A stretch of 64,000 nt of DNA from Glaciihabitans sp. dw_435 (GTDB lineage: Bacteria > Actinomycetota > Actinomycetes > Actinomycetales > Microbacteriaceae). Each line of letters starts with the position of its first letter. Within the stretch, counting starts at the first letter, position 1. Below the pieces are notes generated by a model that was not told the origin of the DNA, did no database searches, and worked only from the letters and a program-made list of their open reading frames with translations. Shown here piece by piece: positions 1 to 8,522 of the stretch. Location of the stretch: the NCBI RefSeq assembly GCF_018449675.1, contig NZ_JAAVUZ010000004.1, forward strand, positions 1-64,000, in the 5' to 3' direction. Position numbers and translations under genes: made by a program.

Positions 1-1045
1 TCGTGTTCTGTTTCGGGATCACGATCTGCTTGAAGATCAGCAGCACGGCCGCGGCGACCGGAATGGCGACGAGGGCTCCGAGAACCCCGAGCAGGGTTCC
101 ACCGGCGAGAGCCGCGATGACCACGACCACACCGGGCACCTGAACTGCCTGGTTCATGATGCGGGGGTTGATCACGTATGCCTCGACCTGCATGTAGATC
201 AGGTAATAGATCGCGACCGCGATGACCTGCCATCCGGGGCCCTGGAACAGCAGCACGCTCAGGGAAATGACGACCGAGGCGGAGATGGTTCCGACCAGCG
301 GAATCAGCGATCCGATCAGGGCGATGAAGGCAAGCAGTGCCGAATACTTCACGTGGAAGATGAACGTGAGGACGATGAAGCTCAGCACACCGTTGACGAG
401 GGCGAGTGCGGCCTGGCCCATGACGAAGCGACCGACGGCCCGCGTGATCTGCTCGGCGATGTCGACGAACTTCTCACGCTTCGAGGCCGGCACCAGCTGG
501 TACAGGCCACGCTTGATGCTGGCGAGTGATGCGACAAAGTACAGGGTGAGGATCAGCACGATGACGACGCCGAACAGGCCGTTGAAGATGCTGACGCCGG
601 CGGACAGGATGCCCGTACCGATGCTGAGGACGTCCAGGCCCTTGACGAACGAGTCGAGCTGATCGAGCAGGTCGTCCACGGGGAGCCACGGCACAGACGA
701 CTGCAGGTCCTTGGCGAACGTCGGCGTGAAGACGGTGGGGACGATGTCCTGCAGCTGCTTGACCAGGTTGGACACCTGCTCGGACACCACGGGAATGATT
801 GCGAAGACCAGACCCGCGAACACGGCGAGGACGCCCACCAGAACGGTGAGGATGGCAACCGCGCGCGGCCACTTACGCTTCTCCAGGAACGACACCAGCG
901 GATCGAGTCCAAGCGCGATGAAGATCGCCGCTCCCACATAGGTGAGGATGGTGGCCAGGTTCCCGATGGCGGAACCAATACCGATGGCAACAATGACGCC
1001 CAGCCCGCCGAATAAACCCAGCTGGAACGAATTTGAAATCTTCAA
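1..1045 (-). CDS. AI-2E family transporter (C-terminus cut by window edge)
   Basis: Polytopic inner-membrane permease of the AI-2E/PerM-like family; the transported substrate cannot be deduced. Reading from a TTG at 1045 the protein starts KISNSFQLGLFGGLGV and contains repeated hydrophobic segments, the family's central soluble stretch (around DLQSSVPWLPVDDLLDQL), and near the edge the typical LLGVLGALVAIPVAAAVLLI segment. The frame is open to base 1, so the last residues and stop lie outside. A gagagg Shine-Dalgarno sits just upstream of the TTG, which is why that start was chosen. The gene begins 32 bases after the stop of the coiled-coil gene on the same strand, so the two may be cotranscribed. 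A paralogue lies at 29204-30319. Confidence 0.85.
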   Translation of the reverse strand, partial: MKISNSFQLGLFGGLGVIVAIGIGSAIGNLATILTYVGAAIFIALGLDPLVSFLEKRKWPRAVAILTVLVGVLAVFAGLVFAIIPVVSEQVSNLVKQLQDIVPTVFTPTFAKDLQSSVPWLPVDDLLDQLDSFVKGLDVLSIGTGILSAGVSIFNGLFGVVIVLILTLYFVASLASIKRGLYQLVPASKREKFVDIAEQITRAVGRFVMGQAALALVNGVLSFIVLTFIFHVKYSALLAFIALIGSLIPLVGTISASVVISLSVLLFQGPGWQVIAVAIYYLIYMQVEAYVINPRIMNQAVQVPGVVVVIAALAGGTLLGVLGALVAIPVAAAVLLIFKQIVIPKQNT

Positions 1046-1077
1046 CGGTGCCTCTCGCGGCGGTATATACGGGGGGA

Positions 1078-3294
1078 CTAGTCCTGGTTACTGACCTTCT
1101 CTGCCTGTGACAATACCCCGCGCAGGCTCTCGAAGTAGCCAGCCACGGCCTCGCGCTCGATACGAATCTGGGAAAGTCGGTCTTCCGCTTCCTCGACGAG
1201 CTTTGCCGTGCGAGCCTCAGCATCGGCGATCATCGCCTTGGCACGTGCTTCGCCGTTTTCGAGCACCTCGGTCGCCGTGGCGTTCGCGCGGTCGCGGGCA
1301 GTTGTCAGCTCCAGCTTGGCGCTGGCTTCGGCGGCGTCCGCCTCTGCGCGCTTCTCGGCCGCGCGGCGGGTTGCCTCGGTGAGCTGCGCGGTTGCCTCGT
1401 CCAGGTACTTCTGCATCTGGGCGGTGGCTTCCTGGTGCTTGGCGAGCAGATCCTTCTCTGCTTCGTCGCGACGGGCCTTCAGCTCGACATCGAGGTCGAC
1501 CCGGGCCTGCTCGGCGTCGCGGGCGAGGGTGGTCAGCGTCTCGTCGGTTTCGAACGCGAGGCGTGCCCGCACGGTTTCTGCCTCCTGCGCCAGTTCCGCA
1601 CGCTGGCGCTCGACGTCGCGCGCGACATCCGCTCGCTCCTTATCGACATCGTGTACCAGGGCGCTTCGGGCCTCGGTGATCTCGACATCGAGCGCGGCAC
1701 GCGCCGTTGCCAGGTCGTCGGCCAGTTCGGTGCGCTGCTGCGCGGACTCCGCGGCGACCACGGCACGAATGCCCGCGGCCTCGGCGGCAATAACAGAGGC
1801 AGCTTCGACAGACTGGGAGTCGAGGATGATCCGTGCTTCGGCGATCTCCGCGGCGAGGGCGGCCCGGCCCGCGGCGAGTTCGTTCTCCAGCGCGGTGCGT
1901 CCGGCCAGCAGCTCCGCCTCGAGCGCGTCGCGCCGGGAGACGATCTCATTCTCAAGCTCGGTGCGGGCGGTGGTGACGTCGTTCGCCAGTTCGGACTTCG
2001 CGGTGGTGATCTCGATATCGAGTTCGGTGCGTGCCGTGGTGACCTCGTTGTCGAGCTCCGTGCGGGCAGACGTGATCTCGTTTTCCAACGCCGTCCGGGC
2101 GCTGGTGATCTCGTTGTCCAGCTCGGTGCGCGCGGTCGTCGTCTCGTTTTCGAGTTCCGTGCGTCCGAGGGTGATCTCGTTGAGCAGCTCGGTACGGCGG
2201 GTCACCGTCTCGTTGTGGAGCTCCGTCTGGCGGGTGACGATCTCGTGCTCGAGCTCCGCCCGGCGCGCGACGATGTCATTGTCGGCGTCTGTCGTGCGCA
2301 CGGAGATCTCGGTGTCCAGCGCGGCCCGGCGGGTGTCGATCTCGTTGTCGAGCTCAGCCCGGCGGGTGGCCATCTCGTTCTCGAACAACGCGCGGGCGGT
2401 GTCCGCATCGTTGGCGATCTGGGCGCGGGCGGCCTCGGACTCGTTTGCCAGCTGCTCGCGACCCGTTGCCAGTTCCTGCGCGATCTGGGCGCGGGCCGTC
2501 TCCACTTCCAGGGCGAGGGCCGCGCGGGTGGTCTCCAGCTCGCGGGTGAGATCGGTGCGGCCCTGCTCGATGTCACGGGCAAGATCGCCGCGCAGCCGGG
2601 CGTTTTCGTTTTCGTAGTCCGAGCGGCCCTGCTCGGTATCGCGAGCGAGAATGGCGGCGGCATCCCGCGCCTCGCTGGCCTCGCGCGCGGCGACGGCGCT
2701 CAGTTCGGCGACCTCGCGTTCGCCGGCTGCGCGGATGGCGGATGTCTCGCGCTTGGTGGTCGTCCGGATCTCCGCGGCTTCGGTGGCGACGGCACCGCGG
2801 ATAGCGGCGGCCTCACGAACCGCCTCGTTGATGAGGAGTTCAGCTTCGGCGGTCGCGCGGGCGACGGTGTCCTCGGCCTCCGCGCGGGCGGACTCACGCG
2901 CGGCGGCGGCGGCCGCGGTGGCATCGGACAGCACGCGATCGGCGGACTCCGAGGCATCCTGAACCAGGCGCGACACTTCGCCCTGCACCTGGCTGCGCAG
3001 CTTCTCGGCGTCGATGTCCGCCTGGCTGATCAGACGGGTGGACTGCTCCTCCGCCATGCGCAGGGTCGTCTCGAGCTTTGTGCCGAGACCGGAGTAGGTG
3101 GGAGTACCGGCTTCGTCGAGCTCGGCCTGCAGGTCTTCGGCCACAGCGCTGAGGCGCCTGACCTCTTTGGCCGCTTCCGCGCGGTCGGCGTTGGCCTTGA
3201 TCAGCTCACGCCGAAGGTCCTGGACGGCCTTGTTGACCTCGTCCTTTTTGTAGCCGCGAAGCTCGATTCCGAAATCTGCGTCGTCTGCAGCCAC
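1078..3294 (-). CDS. DivIVA-like hendecad coiled-coil protein, 738 aa
   Basis: Probably a cytoskeletal or polar scaffold protein, by resemblance in design to DivIVA and to actinomycete Scy/FilP proteins; this role is inference. GTG start with a gaggag ribosome binding site. Residues 1-60 look DivIVA-like (FGIELRGYKKDEVNKAVQDL). Residues 70-223 are Ala/Glu/Arg-rich helix. Residues 224-619 are 36 consecutive 11-residue repeats of the form R-T-E-L-x-N-E-I-T-x-A with no insertion or deletion. Residues 620-738 are a further coiled coil ending GYFESLRGVLSQAEK. There is no cysteine, signal peptide or membrane segment, so it should be cytosolic. Hendecads favour a right-handed or nearly straight coiled coil, unlike classical heptads. 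Long open frames on the opposite strand are by-products of the repeat and base composition. Confidence 0.88.
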   Translation of the reverse strand: MAADDADFGIELRGYKKDEVNKAVQDLRRELIKANADRAEAAKEVRRLSAVAEDLQAELDEAGTPTYSGLGTKLETTLRMAEEQSTRLISQADIDAEKLRSQVQGEVSRLVQDASESADRVLSDATAAAAAARESARAEAEDTVARATAEAELLINEAVREAAAIRGAVATEAAEIRTTTKRETSAIRAAGEREVAELSAVAAREASEARDAAAILARDTEQGRSDYENENARLRGDLARDIEQGRTDLTRELETTRAALALEVETARAQIAQELATGREQLANESEAARAQIANDADTARALFENEMATRRAELDNEIDTRRAALDTEISVRTTDADNDIVARRAELEHEIVTRQTELHNETVTRRTELLNEITLGRTELENETTTARTELDNEITSARTALENEITSARTELDNEVTTARTELDIEITTAKSELANDVTTARTELENEIVSRRDALEAELLAGRTALENELAAGRAALAAEIAEARIILDSQSVEAASVIAAEAAGIRAVVAAESAQQRTELADDLATARAALDVEITEARSALVHDVDKERADVARDVERQRAELAQEAETVRARLAFETDETLTTLARDAEQARVDLDVELKARRDEAEKDLLAKHQEATAQMQKYLDEATAQLTEATRRAAEKRAEADAAEASAKLELTTARDRANATATEVLENGEARAKAMIADAEARTAKLVEEAEDRLSQIRIEREAVAGYFESLRGVLSQAEKVSNQD
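1438..2625 (-). repeat. 36 tandem 33-bp coding repeats (11 residues each)
   Basis: In-frame array encoding residues 224-619 of the coiled-coil protein. Units read like RTELDNEITSA, RTALENEITSA, RTELDNEVTTA. The central units (about 1900-2250) are nearly identical in protein and similar in DNA, while outer units are diverged, consistent with expansion from the middle. The phase is exact: 36 units of 11 account for all 396 residues. Confidence 0.88.
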
Positions 3295-3560
3295 GGGGTT
3301 CTCCTCTATATCCAGTAAAACTCTGACGAGTTTAGCGACGGGAGGTTGCGCGACACTAAACGTGTTGTCAGAGCATTCCCAGTGCCGACGTTAGGTGGTA
3401 CCACGGCCCGTCGGCTATTCTTGAACGTCTTTGATGCTGCTATCTACGGAAGAGTTCTCCGATAGATCCCTCCTCTCGCCCCGGTGCGAGCGGCCGAGTG
3501 AATTCCGGCGGAGGGTGCTAACACCACTTACTGGGCAGGGCAGCACGAAAGGAGTAATCC
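3295..3560. other. Divergent intergenic region, promoters not resolved
   Basis: 266 bases separate the minus-strand coiled-coil gene from the plus-strand membrane protein gene. Ribosome binding sites are clear on both sides (gaggag before the GTG at 3294, aaaggag before the GTG at 3561). Both promoters must lie here, but no pair of -35/-10 boxes stands out enough to place them. No open frame or RNA is apparent. Confidence 0.4.
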
Positions 3561-5333
3561 GTGCGATTTGTACTCGCCATCATTAGTTTTGTGCTCGCTG
3601 CCGTCCTCATGGGAATTGGGATCGGCCAGCGCACCATCTTTGCGGGACCCGATGAGGTCGTCGCGAAGACCAGCCAGGCGAGCCCCGCCGCGGTGACCGT
3701 CATCGACGGATCAGCGCTCGGCGCACACCCGCAGGGCCAGACGGTGACGCTGTCCGGTGCCACCAAGATCAGCGCCGCCTACGGGCGCACCACCGACGTG
3801 CTCGGCTGGGTTGGTACGACCACCTACAACCACGTCACCTTCGATGAGAAGACCGGCAAGCTGGTGTCGAAGGTGGTGGAGGGCGATGCCACCGAGGTCC
3901 CGACCCTCGCCGGTTCCGACCTGTGGCTGAAGGAATACAACGCGGTCGACAGCCTGCAGTTCCGTGCAAACCTCCCCGACGACGTTTCCGTCATCGCCGT
4001 GTCGAACGGTGTGGACGCGGCCCCGGCTGACGTCACCATCCGCTGGCCCCTCGACAACTCGACCCCGTGGTCGGGTCCGCTTCTGGCGGCCGGTGCCGCA
4101 CTGTTGCTCCTCGGCCTCGGCCTGCTCATCTGGGCGCTGACCCACATGCGCAACTCCCGCGGTCCGCGACGCACGCCGCCGAAGCAGCCCAAGATGCCCA
4201 AGTTGCCGCGGCAGCCCCGCTACAAGCCCAAGAAGGCCAACGCCAAGGCGATCGCCGCTCCCAAGGGACGCCGGGCGACCCGTCGGTCGATCGCCGTTGT
4301 GCCCGTTCTTCTCGTTGGCGCGCTCGCGCTCACGGGCTGCACCACGGACATCCTCCCCGCGCTGACCGGCAAGGCGGCGGCCACGCCGACCGCAACTGCC
4401 ACCGAAACACCCACCACTGTCGTGCTGCCGCCTGCCGTCACCGAGGCGCAGATCGTTTCGATCGTGCGCGACATCAGCACCGTCACGGCGAAGTCCGACA
4501 GCGACCTCGACAAGAAATTGATTGCGACGCGGATGACCGGACCGGCGCTCGAACTGCGTCTGGCCAATTACACCGTGCGTAAGGCCAACTCCAAGCTCCC
4601 GGGTGCCACCGCGATCCTTCCGGGCCCGATCAAGCTGAGTCTGCCGCAGCAGACGGACACCTGGCCGCGCTCGGTCTTCGTCGTTGTACAGGACGAGACC
4701 GACACCACGGTCGCCCCGATGGCCCTCATGCTGGTGCAGGCCGACGCCCGCTCGAATTACAAGGTCGAGTACGCAACGCCGCTGGCGGCCGACGCAGTAA
4801 TCCCGGGGGTCGCCGCGGCCAACGTGGGTGCCGCCCAGCTCGGTCTCGACAACAAGTTCCCGCAGATGGAGCCGGGCAAGATTGCCGCCGCCTATGGTGA
4901 CATCCTCATGAAGGACAAGGCGTCCACGTCCTACGCATCGTTCCAGGCTGCCGGTGACGAGCTGCGCACGGCCGTGGGACTCGCGGCGAAGCAGGCCACG
5001 AAGAAGGCTCTTCCCAAGACCGCGAAGATCACGTTCACCAACTCTCCTGGCACCGGCGACGTCATTGCGCTGGCAACGAACAACTCCGGTGCGCTGGTCA
5101 CGGTGCAGTTGAATGAGACCGAGACGGTGACCCCCGTGTCGAGCGGCGCCGCCATCAGTTCCAAGGGCGCCGTCGCGTCACTGCTGGGCAAGGCCAAGTC
5201 CACCAAGGGCATCGTCACGACGTACAGCGATCAACTGTTGTTCTACGTACCGTCTGCCGAAGAACCGAGCAAGATAGTTTTGCTCGGTTTCACCCAGGGT
5301 TTGATCTCAGCCAAGGAGTACAAGAAGAAGTGA
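3561..5333 (+). CDS. Membrane protein with internal lipobox, 590 aa, function unknown
   Basis: Unrecognised protein with an odd architecture. Residues 1-21 are a hydrophobic N-terminal segment; 30-172 a probable extracytoplasmic domain; 173-194 a membrane segment (LLAAGAALLLLGLGLLIWAL); 195-243 a very basic cytoplasmic linker (KPKKANAKAIAAPKGRR); 244-260 a second signal-like segment ending in a perfect lipobox LTGC with Cys260; then a Thr/Pro-rich spacer and a 290-residue domain ending SAKEYKKK. It reads like an anchored protein fused to a lipoprotein. If signal peptidase II acts at Cys260, a separate lipoprotein of about 331 residues would be released. GTG start with aaaggag eight bases upstream. 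The stop overlaps the GTG of the next gene (GTGA), so the two are translationally coupled. Confidence 0.85.
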   Translation: MRFVLAIISFVLAAVLMGIGIGQRTIFAGPDEVVAKTSQASPAAVTVIDGSALGAHPQGQTVTLSGATKISAAYGRTTDVLGWVGTTTYNHVTFDEKTGKLVSKVVEGDATEVPTLAGSDLWLKEYNAVDSLQFRANLPDDVSVIAVSNGVDAAPADVTIRWPLDNSTPWSGPLLAAGAALLLLGLGLLIWALTHMRNSRGPRRTPPKQPKMPKLPRQPRYKPKKANAKAIAAPKGRRATRRSIAVVPVLLVGALALTGCTTDILPALTGKAAATPTATATETPTTVVLPPAVTEAQIVSIVRDISTVTAKSDSDLDKKLIATRMTGPALELRLANYTVRKANSKLPGATAILPGPIKLSLPQQTDTWPRSVFVVVQDETDTTVAPMALMLVQADARSNYKVEYATPLAADAVIPGVAAANVGAAQLGLDNKFPQMEPGKIAAAYGDILMKDKASTSYASFQAAGDELRTAVGLAAKQATKKALPKTAKITFTNSPGTGDVIALATNNSGALVTVQLNETETVTPVSSGAAISSKGAVASLLGKAKSTKGIVTTYSDQLLFYVPSAEEPSKIVLLGFTQGLISAKEYKKK

Positions 5334-6235
5334 CCAACGTTCCTCCTCTCTCACCGGCCAGCCTCCGTGGCGCGGTCGACCTCTCGTCCCTCGTTAACCC
5401 GCGTCCGGCGCCGGTAGCACCGCCCGCCGGTAGCTCCACGGTTGTGCTGTCCGCCACCGACGCCACGTTCACCCAGGTTCTCGAGCTGTCGAACACCGTG
5501 CCGGTCGTCGTGGAGTTTTACGGCCAGGGCGTCGAGTCAACGCTCGGACCGCTCATCGAGCAGTACGGGGGACGACTGGTACTGGCTACCATCGAGGGCA
5601 CCTCGAACCCGCAGCTCGTGCAGGCGTTCAACGTGCAGCAGGTTCCGACGGTTGCCGCGGTCGTCGGCGGACGCCCCATCCAGCTGTATGTCGGCGAATA
5701 CCCCGATGCCGAGGTGCGGACGGTCCTCGACCAGGTTCTGGAACTCGCCGCACAAAACAACGTCACAGGCACCGTTCCCATGGGGGACAGCGTGCCGACT
5801 CCCGAGCCCGTCGAGGAGCCCCTGCCCCCGCACCACCAGGAGGCCTACGACGCCATCGCTGCCGGTGACTACGAGGCAGCCATCGGCGAGTACAAAACGG
5901 CCATCGCGCAGAACCCGCGTGACACCCTCGCCGTCGCCGGCCTCGCGCAGGTGTCGCTCCTGCACCGGTTGGACGGCGCTAGCTTCGACGAAATTCGTGC
6001 CGCCGCGGCATCCGCCCCGTCCGACGTCGACGCGCAACTGGCCGTCGCCGACCTCGACGTCAGCGGTGGACACCTCGACGACGCCTTTGACCGGCTGCTG
6101 ACGCTCTTCCCGAGCCTCGACGCTGACGGCAAGAACGCCGTACGCACGCGCCTGCTTGAATTCTTCGAAATTACGGGAGCGGATGACCCGCGCGTCATTG
6201 CAGCTCGCCGCCGCCTCACGGCGCTTCTGTACTAG
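5330..6235 (+). CDS. Thioredoxin-fold/TPR protein, YbbN (CnoX)-like
   Basis: Resembles the YbbN/CnoX family of thioredoxin-like co-chaperones: an N-terminal thioredoxin-fold domain (about residues 40-140, with VVVEFYGQGVESTLGPLIEQ and the cis-proline region QQVPTVAAVVGG) followed by helical TPR-like repeats (about 165-300, AIAAGDYEAAIGEYKTAIAQNP). The active-site CxxC is replaced by GQGV and the whole protein has no cysteine, so it cannot be a disulfide oxidoreductase; a holdase or scaffold role fits better. There is no signal peptide, so it is probably cytosolic. The GTG start overlaps the stop of the upstream membrane protein gene. A strong hairpin follows 22 bases after the stop. Confidence 0.85.
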   Translation: MTNVPPLSPASLRGAVDLSSLVNPRPAPVAPPAGSSTVVLSATDATFTQVLELSNTVPVVVEFYGQGVESTLGPLIEQYGGRLVLATIEGTSNPQLVQAFNVQQVPTVAAVVGGRPIQLYVGEYPDAEVRTVLDQVLELAAQNNVTGTVPMGDSVPTPEPVEEPLPPHHQEAYDAIAAGDYEAAIGEYKTAIAQNPRDTLAVAGLAQVSLLHRLDGASFDEIRAAAASAPSDVDAQLAVADLDVSGGHLDDAFDRLLTLFPSLDADGKNAVRTRLLEFFEITGADDPRVIAARRRLTALLY

Positions 6236-6257
6236 CTCACCGTAAGGCAGCACACGA

Positions 6258-6291
6258 AAAGGGCCCCTCGTCACTCGACGAGGGGCCCTTT
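6258..6291. terminator. Bidirectional rho-independent terminator
   Basis: Perfect 15-bp inverted repeat (arms 6258-6272 and 6277-6291, loop ACTC) flanked by A and T runs within the arms. It lies between the convergent ybbN-like gene (+) and glgB (-) and can serve both. Confidence 0.88.
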
Positions 6292-6311
6292 GCCGTGCAG
6301 GAGTGATGTGG

Positions 6312-8522
6312 CTAGATGGCGGGGTCAATCCCCGACGTCAGTGCCGCGGGCTCATCCTTGCGCAGCTTCAGCCAGAGTCCGGCCAGCGGCGGAAGCGTGA
6401 GCTGTGCGGACGCGGGACGACCGGCCCACGGCTCATCCGTCGCTTCGACCGAGCCGAAGTTGCCAACACCCGAGCCGCCGTATTCGGCCGCATCGGTGTT
6501 GAGCAATTCGTCCCAGGTGCCGGCGAAGGGGAGTCCGGACCGGTAGTTGACGGGGGTGCCGCTGAAGTTCATCAGCACGGCGATCGGCTGGCCATCGGTA
6601 TCCCAACGTAGGAAGGAGATGACGTTGTTCGCCGCGTCGCCGCCCTCGAGCCACTCGAACCCGGCAGCGCTGTTGTCCTGGCTCCAGAGGGCGCCCTCGG
6701 CCTTGTAGACGGTGTTGAGCTGCGACACGAGCTTGAGCAGACCCTGGTGCACGGGCTGGTCGAGAATCCACCAGTCGAGTCCGCGCTGCTCGCTCCACTC
6801 CGACGGCTGACCGAACTCGCTGCCCATGAACAGCAGCTGCTTGCCGGGGTGTGCCCACATAAACGCGAGGTAGGCCCGCACGTTCGCGAGCTTCTGCCAC
6901 TGGTCACCGGGCATCTTCGCCAGCAGCGATCCCTTGCCGTGCACGACCTCGTCGTGGCTGATCGGCAGCAGGAAGTTCTCGCTGAACGCATAGAGGAAGC
7001 TGAAGGTGATGTCGTTGTGGTGGTGCGAGCGGTACATCGGGTCGAACTGCATGTACTTGAGCGAGTCGTGCATCCAGCCCATGTTCCACTTGACGCCGAA
7101 CCCGAGGCCCTCGTTCTCGGTGGGAGCGGTGACTCCGCCCCACGACGTCGACTCCTCGGCGATCATCACGATGCCGGGGTTGCGCTTGTACGCGGTGGCG
7201 TTGACCTCCTGCAGGAAGCTGATGGCCTCGAGGTTCTCGCGTCCGCCGTACTTGTTGGGCAGCCAGTCGTCGCCCTCACGGGAGTAGTCCAGGTACAGCA
7301 TGGATGCCACGGCGTCGACGCGAAGTCCGTCGATGTGGAACTCCTCCAGCCAGTACAACGCGTTGGCCACCAGGAAGTTGCGCACCTGGGAGTCACCGAA
7401 GTTGAAGATGAGCGTGCCCCAGTCGGGCTGCTCACCGCGGCGCGGGTCGGAGTGCTCGTACAGCGGCTGGCCGTCGAACTTGGCGAGCGCCCACTCGTCC
7501 TTGGGAAAGTGGCCGGGCACCCAGTCCATGATCACGCCGAAGCCGGCGCGGTGCAGACGGTCGATGAGGTACTTGAGGTCGTCGGGGGAGCCGAAGCGGC
7601 TGGTGGGCGCGTAGTAGCCCGTGACCTGGTAGCCCCAGGATCCGCCGAAGGGGTGCTCGGCCAGCGGCATGAACTCGACGTGGGTGAACCCCGTCTCGGT
7701 CAGGTACTCGATCAGCTGGTCAGCGAGGTCACGGTATCCGAGTCCCGGACGCCACGACCCGACGTGCATTTCGTAGACGCTCATCGGGGAGTTGAGCACG
7801 TCGGTCGCGCCGCGGGTGGCGAGCCAGGCGGCGTCGTCCCACACGTGGTGCGTCTCGGCGACCACGGAGGCCGTTGCCGGCGGGTGCTCGGTGTGGCGGG
7901 CCATGGGGTCCGCGCGGCGAACCCACTCACCGGTGGCGGTCTGCAGCTCGAACTTGTAGGTGTTGCCGGGCGTGAGCCCCGGAACGAACAGCTCCCACAC
8001 GCCGTTGTTGTCGAGCCGGCGCATCGGGTAGAGCACGCCGTCCCAGCTGTTGAAGTCACCGAGCACGCGCACCGCGATGGCGTGCGGAGCCCAGACGCTG
8101 AACGAGGTGCCCTCGACCCCCTCGTGCGGACGGTAGTGAGCGCCCAGCACGTTCCAGATCTGTTCGTGGCGGCCCTCGCCCCAGAGGTAGAGGTCAACCT
8201 CTCCCACCGAGGGGACGAAGCGGTACGGGTCATCCATCACCCAGGCGGGTCCGTTGTCGTAGCTGGTCTCGAGCGTGTACGCCTGCCCCGGTCCGGCGGC
8301 GAAGCCCTGCCACAGGCCTTCGGAGAGGTGTGCGAGCTTGATGCGGGTGCCGTCTGCCTGCACGGCAGTGACGCTCCACGCGAGCGGGCGCACGGCACGG
8401 ATGACGAAGCCTCCCTCAACGGGGTGCTGTCCGAGCGTCTCGTGCGGGCGCGGGTGGCTCCCGCTGACGAGGGAGGTGACGAGGCCGGGATGCAGTTCCG
8501 GGAACGCGTGCGTCTGAGCCAT
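6312..8522 (-). CDS. glgB: 1,4-alpha-glucan branching enzyme GlgB
   Basis: Makes alpha-1,6 branches in glycogen-type glucan, in the cytosol. 736 residues, normal for long GlgB. The N-terminal modules include the CBM48 region ([20 protein letters not shown]). The GH13 barrel follows, with [19 protein letters not shown], the nucleophile motif GLRVDAVAS (Asp near residue 400), the acid/base motif VMIAEEST (Glu near 455) and [13 protein letters not shown] carrying the transition-state stabiliser. The ATG overlaps the stop of glgE (TGATG), so GlgE and GlgB are translated as a coupled pair, matching their known cooperation: GlgE extends chains and GlgB branches them. Transcription probably comes from the glgE promoter and ends at the hairpin 6258-6291. 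Confidence 0.96.
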   Translation of the reverse strand: MAQTHAFPELHPGLVTSLVSGSHPRPHETLGQHPVEGGFVIRAVRPLAWSVTAVQADGTRIKLAHLSEGLWQGFAAGPGQAYTLETSYDNGPAWVMDDPYRFVPSVGEVDLYLWGEGRHEQIWNVLGAHYRPHEGVEGTSFSVWAPHAIAVRVLGDFNSWDGVLYPMRRLDNNGVWELFVPGLTPGNTYKFELQTATGEWVRRADPMARHTEHPPATASVVAETHHVWDDAAWLATRGATDVLNSPMSVYEMHVGSWRPGLGYRDLADQLIEYLTETGFTHVEFMPLAEHPFGGSWGYQVTGYYAPTSRFGSPDDLKYLIDRLHRAGFGVIMDWVPGHFPKDEWALAKFDGQPLYEHSDPRRGEQPDWGTLIFNFGDSQVRNFLVANALYWLEEFHIDGLRVDAVASMLYLDYSREGDDWLPNKYGGRENLEAISFLQEVNATAYKRNPGIVMIAEESTSWGGVTAPTENEGLGFGVKWNMGWMHDSLKYMQFDPMYRSHHHNDITFSFLYAFSENFLLPISHDEVVHGKGSLLAKMPGDQWQKLANVRAYLAFMWAHPGKQLLFMGSEFGQPSEWSEQRGLDWWILDQPVHQGLLKLVSQLNTVYKAEGALWSQDNSAAGFEWLEGGDAANNVISFLRWDTDGQPIAVLMNFSGTPVNYRSGLPFAGTWDELLNTDAAEYGGSGVGNFGSVEATDEPWAGRPASAQLTLPPLAGLWLKLRKDEPAALTSGIDPAI

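Noticed and set aside
1438-2625. Regular 33-bp periodicity resembling a CRISPR array
   Set aside because: The repeats are contiguous, without unique spacers, and lie in frame within a protein-coding gene.
1208-3318. Two very long open frames on the plus strand (469 and 627 codons) opposite the coiled-coil gene
   Set aside because: They are antisense shadows of the 33-bp coding repeat at high G+C. They show Ser/Ala/Arg- or Gly/Leu/Arg-repeats without domain features or good start sites.
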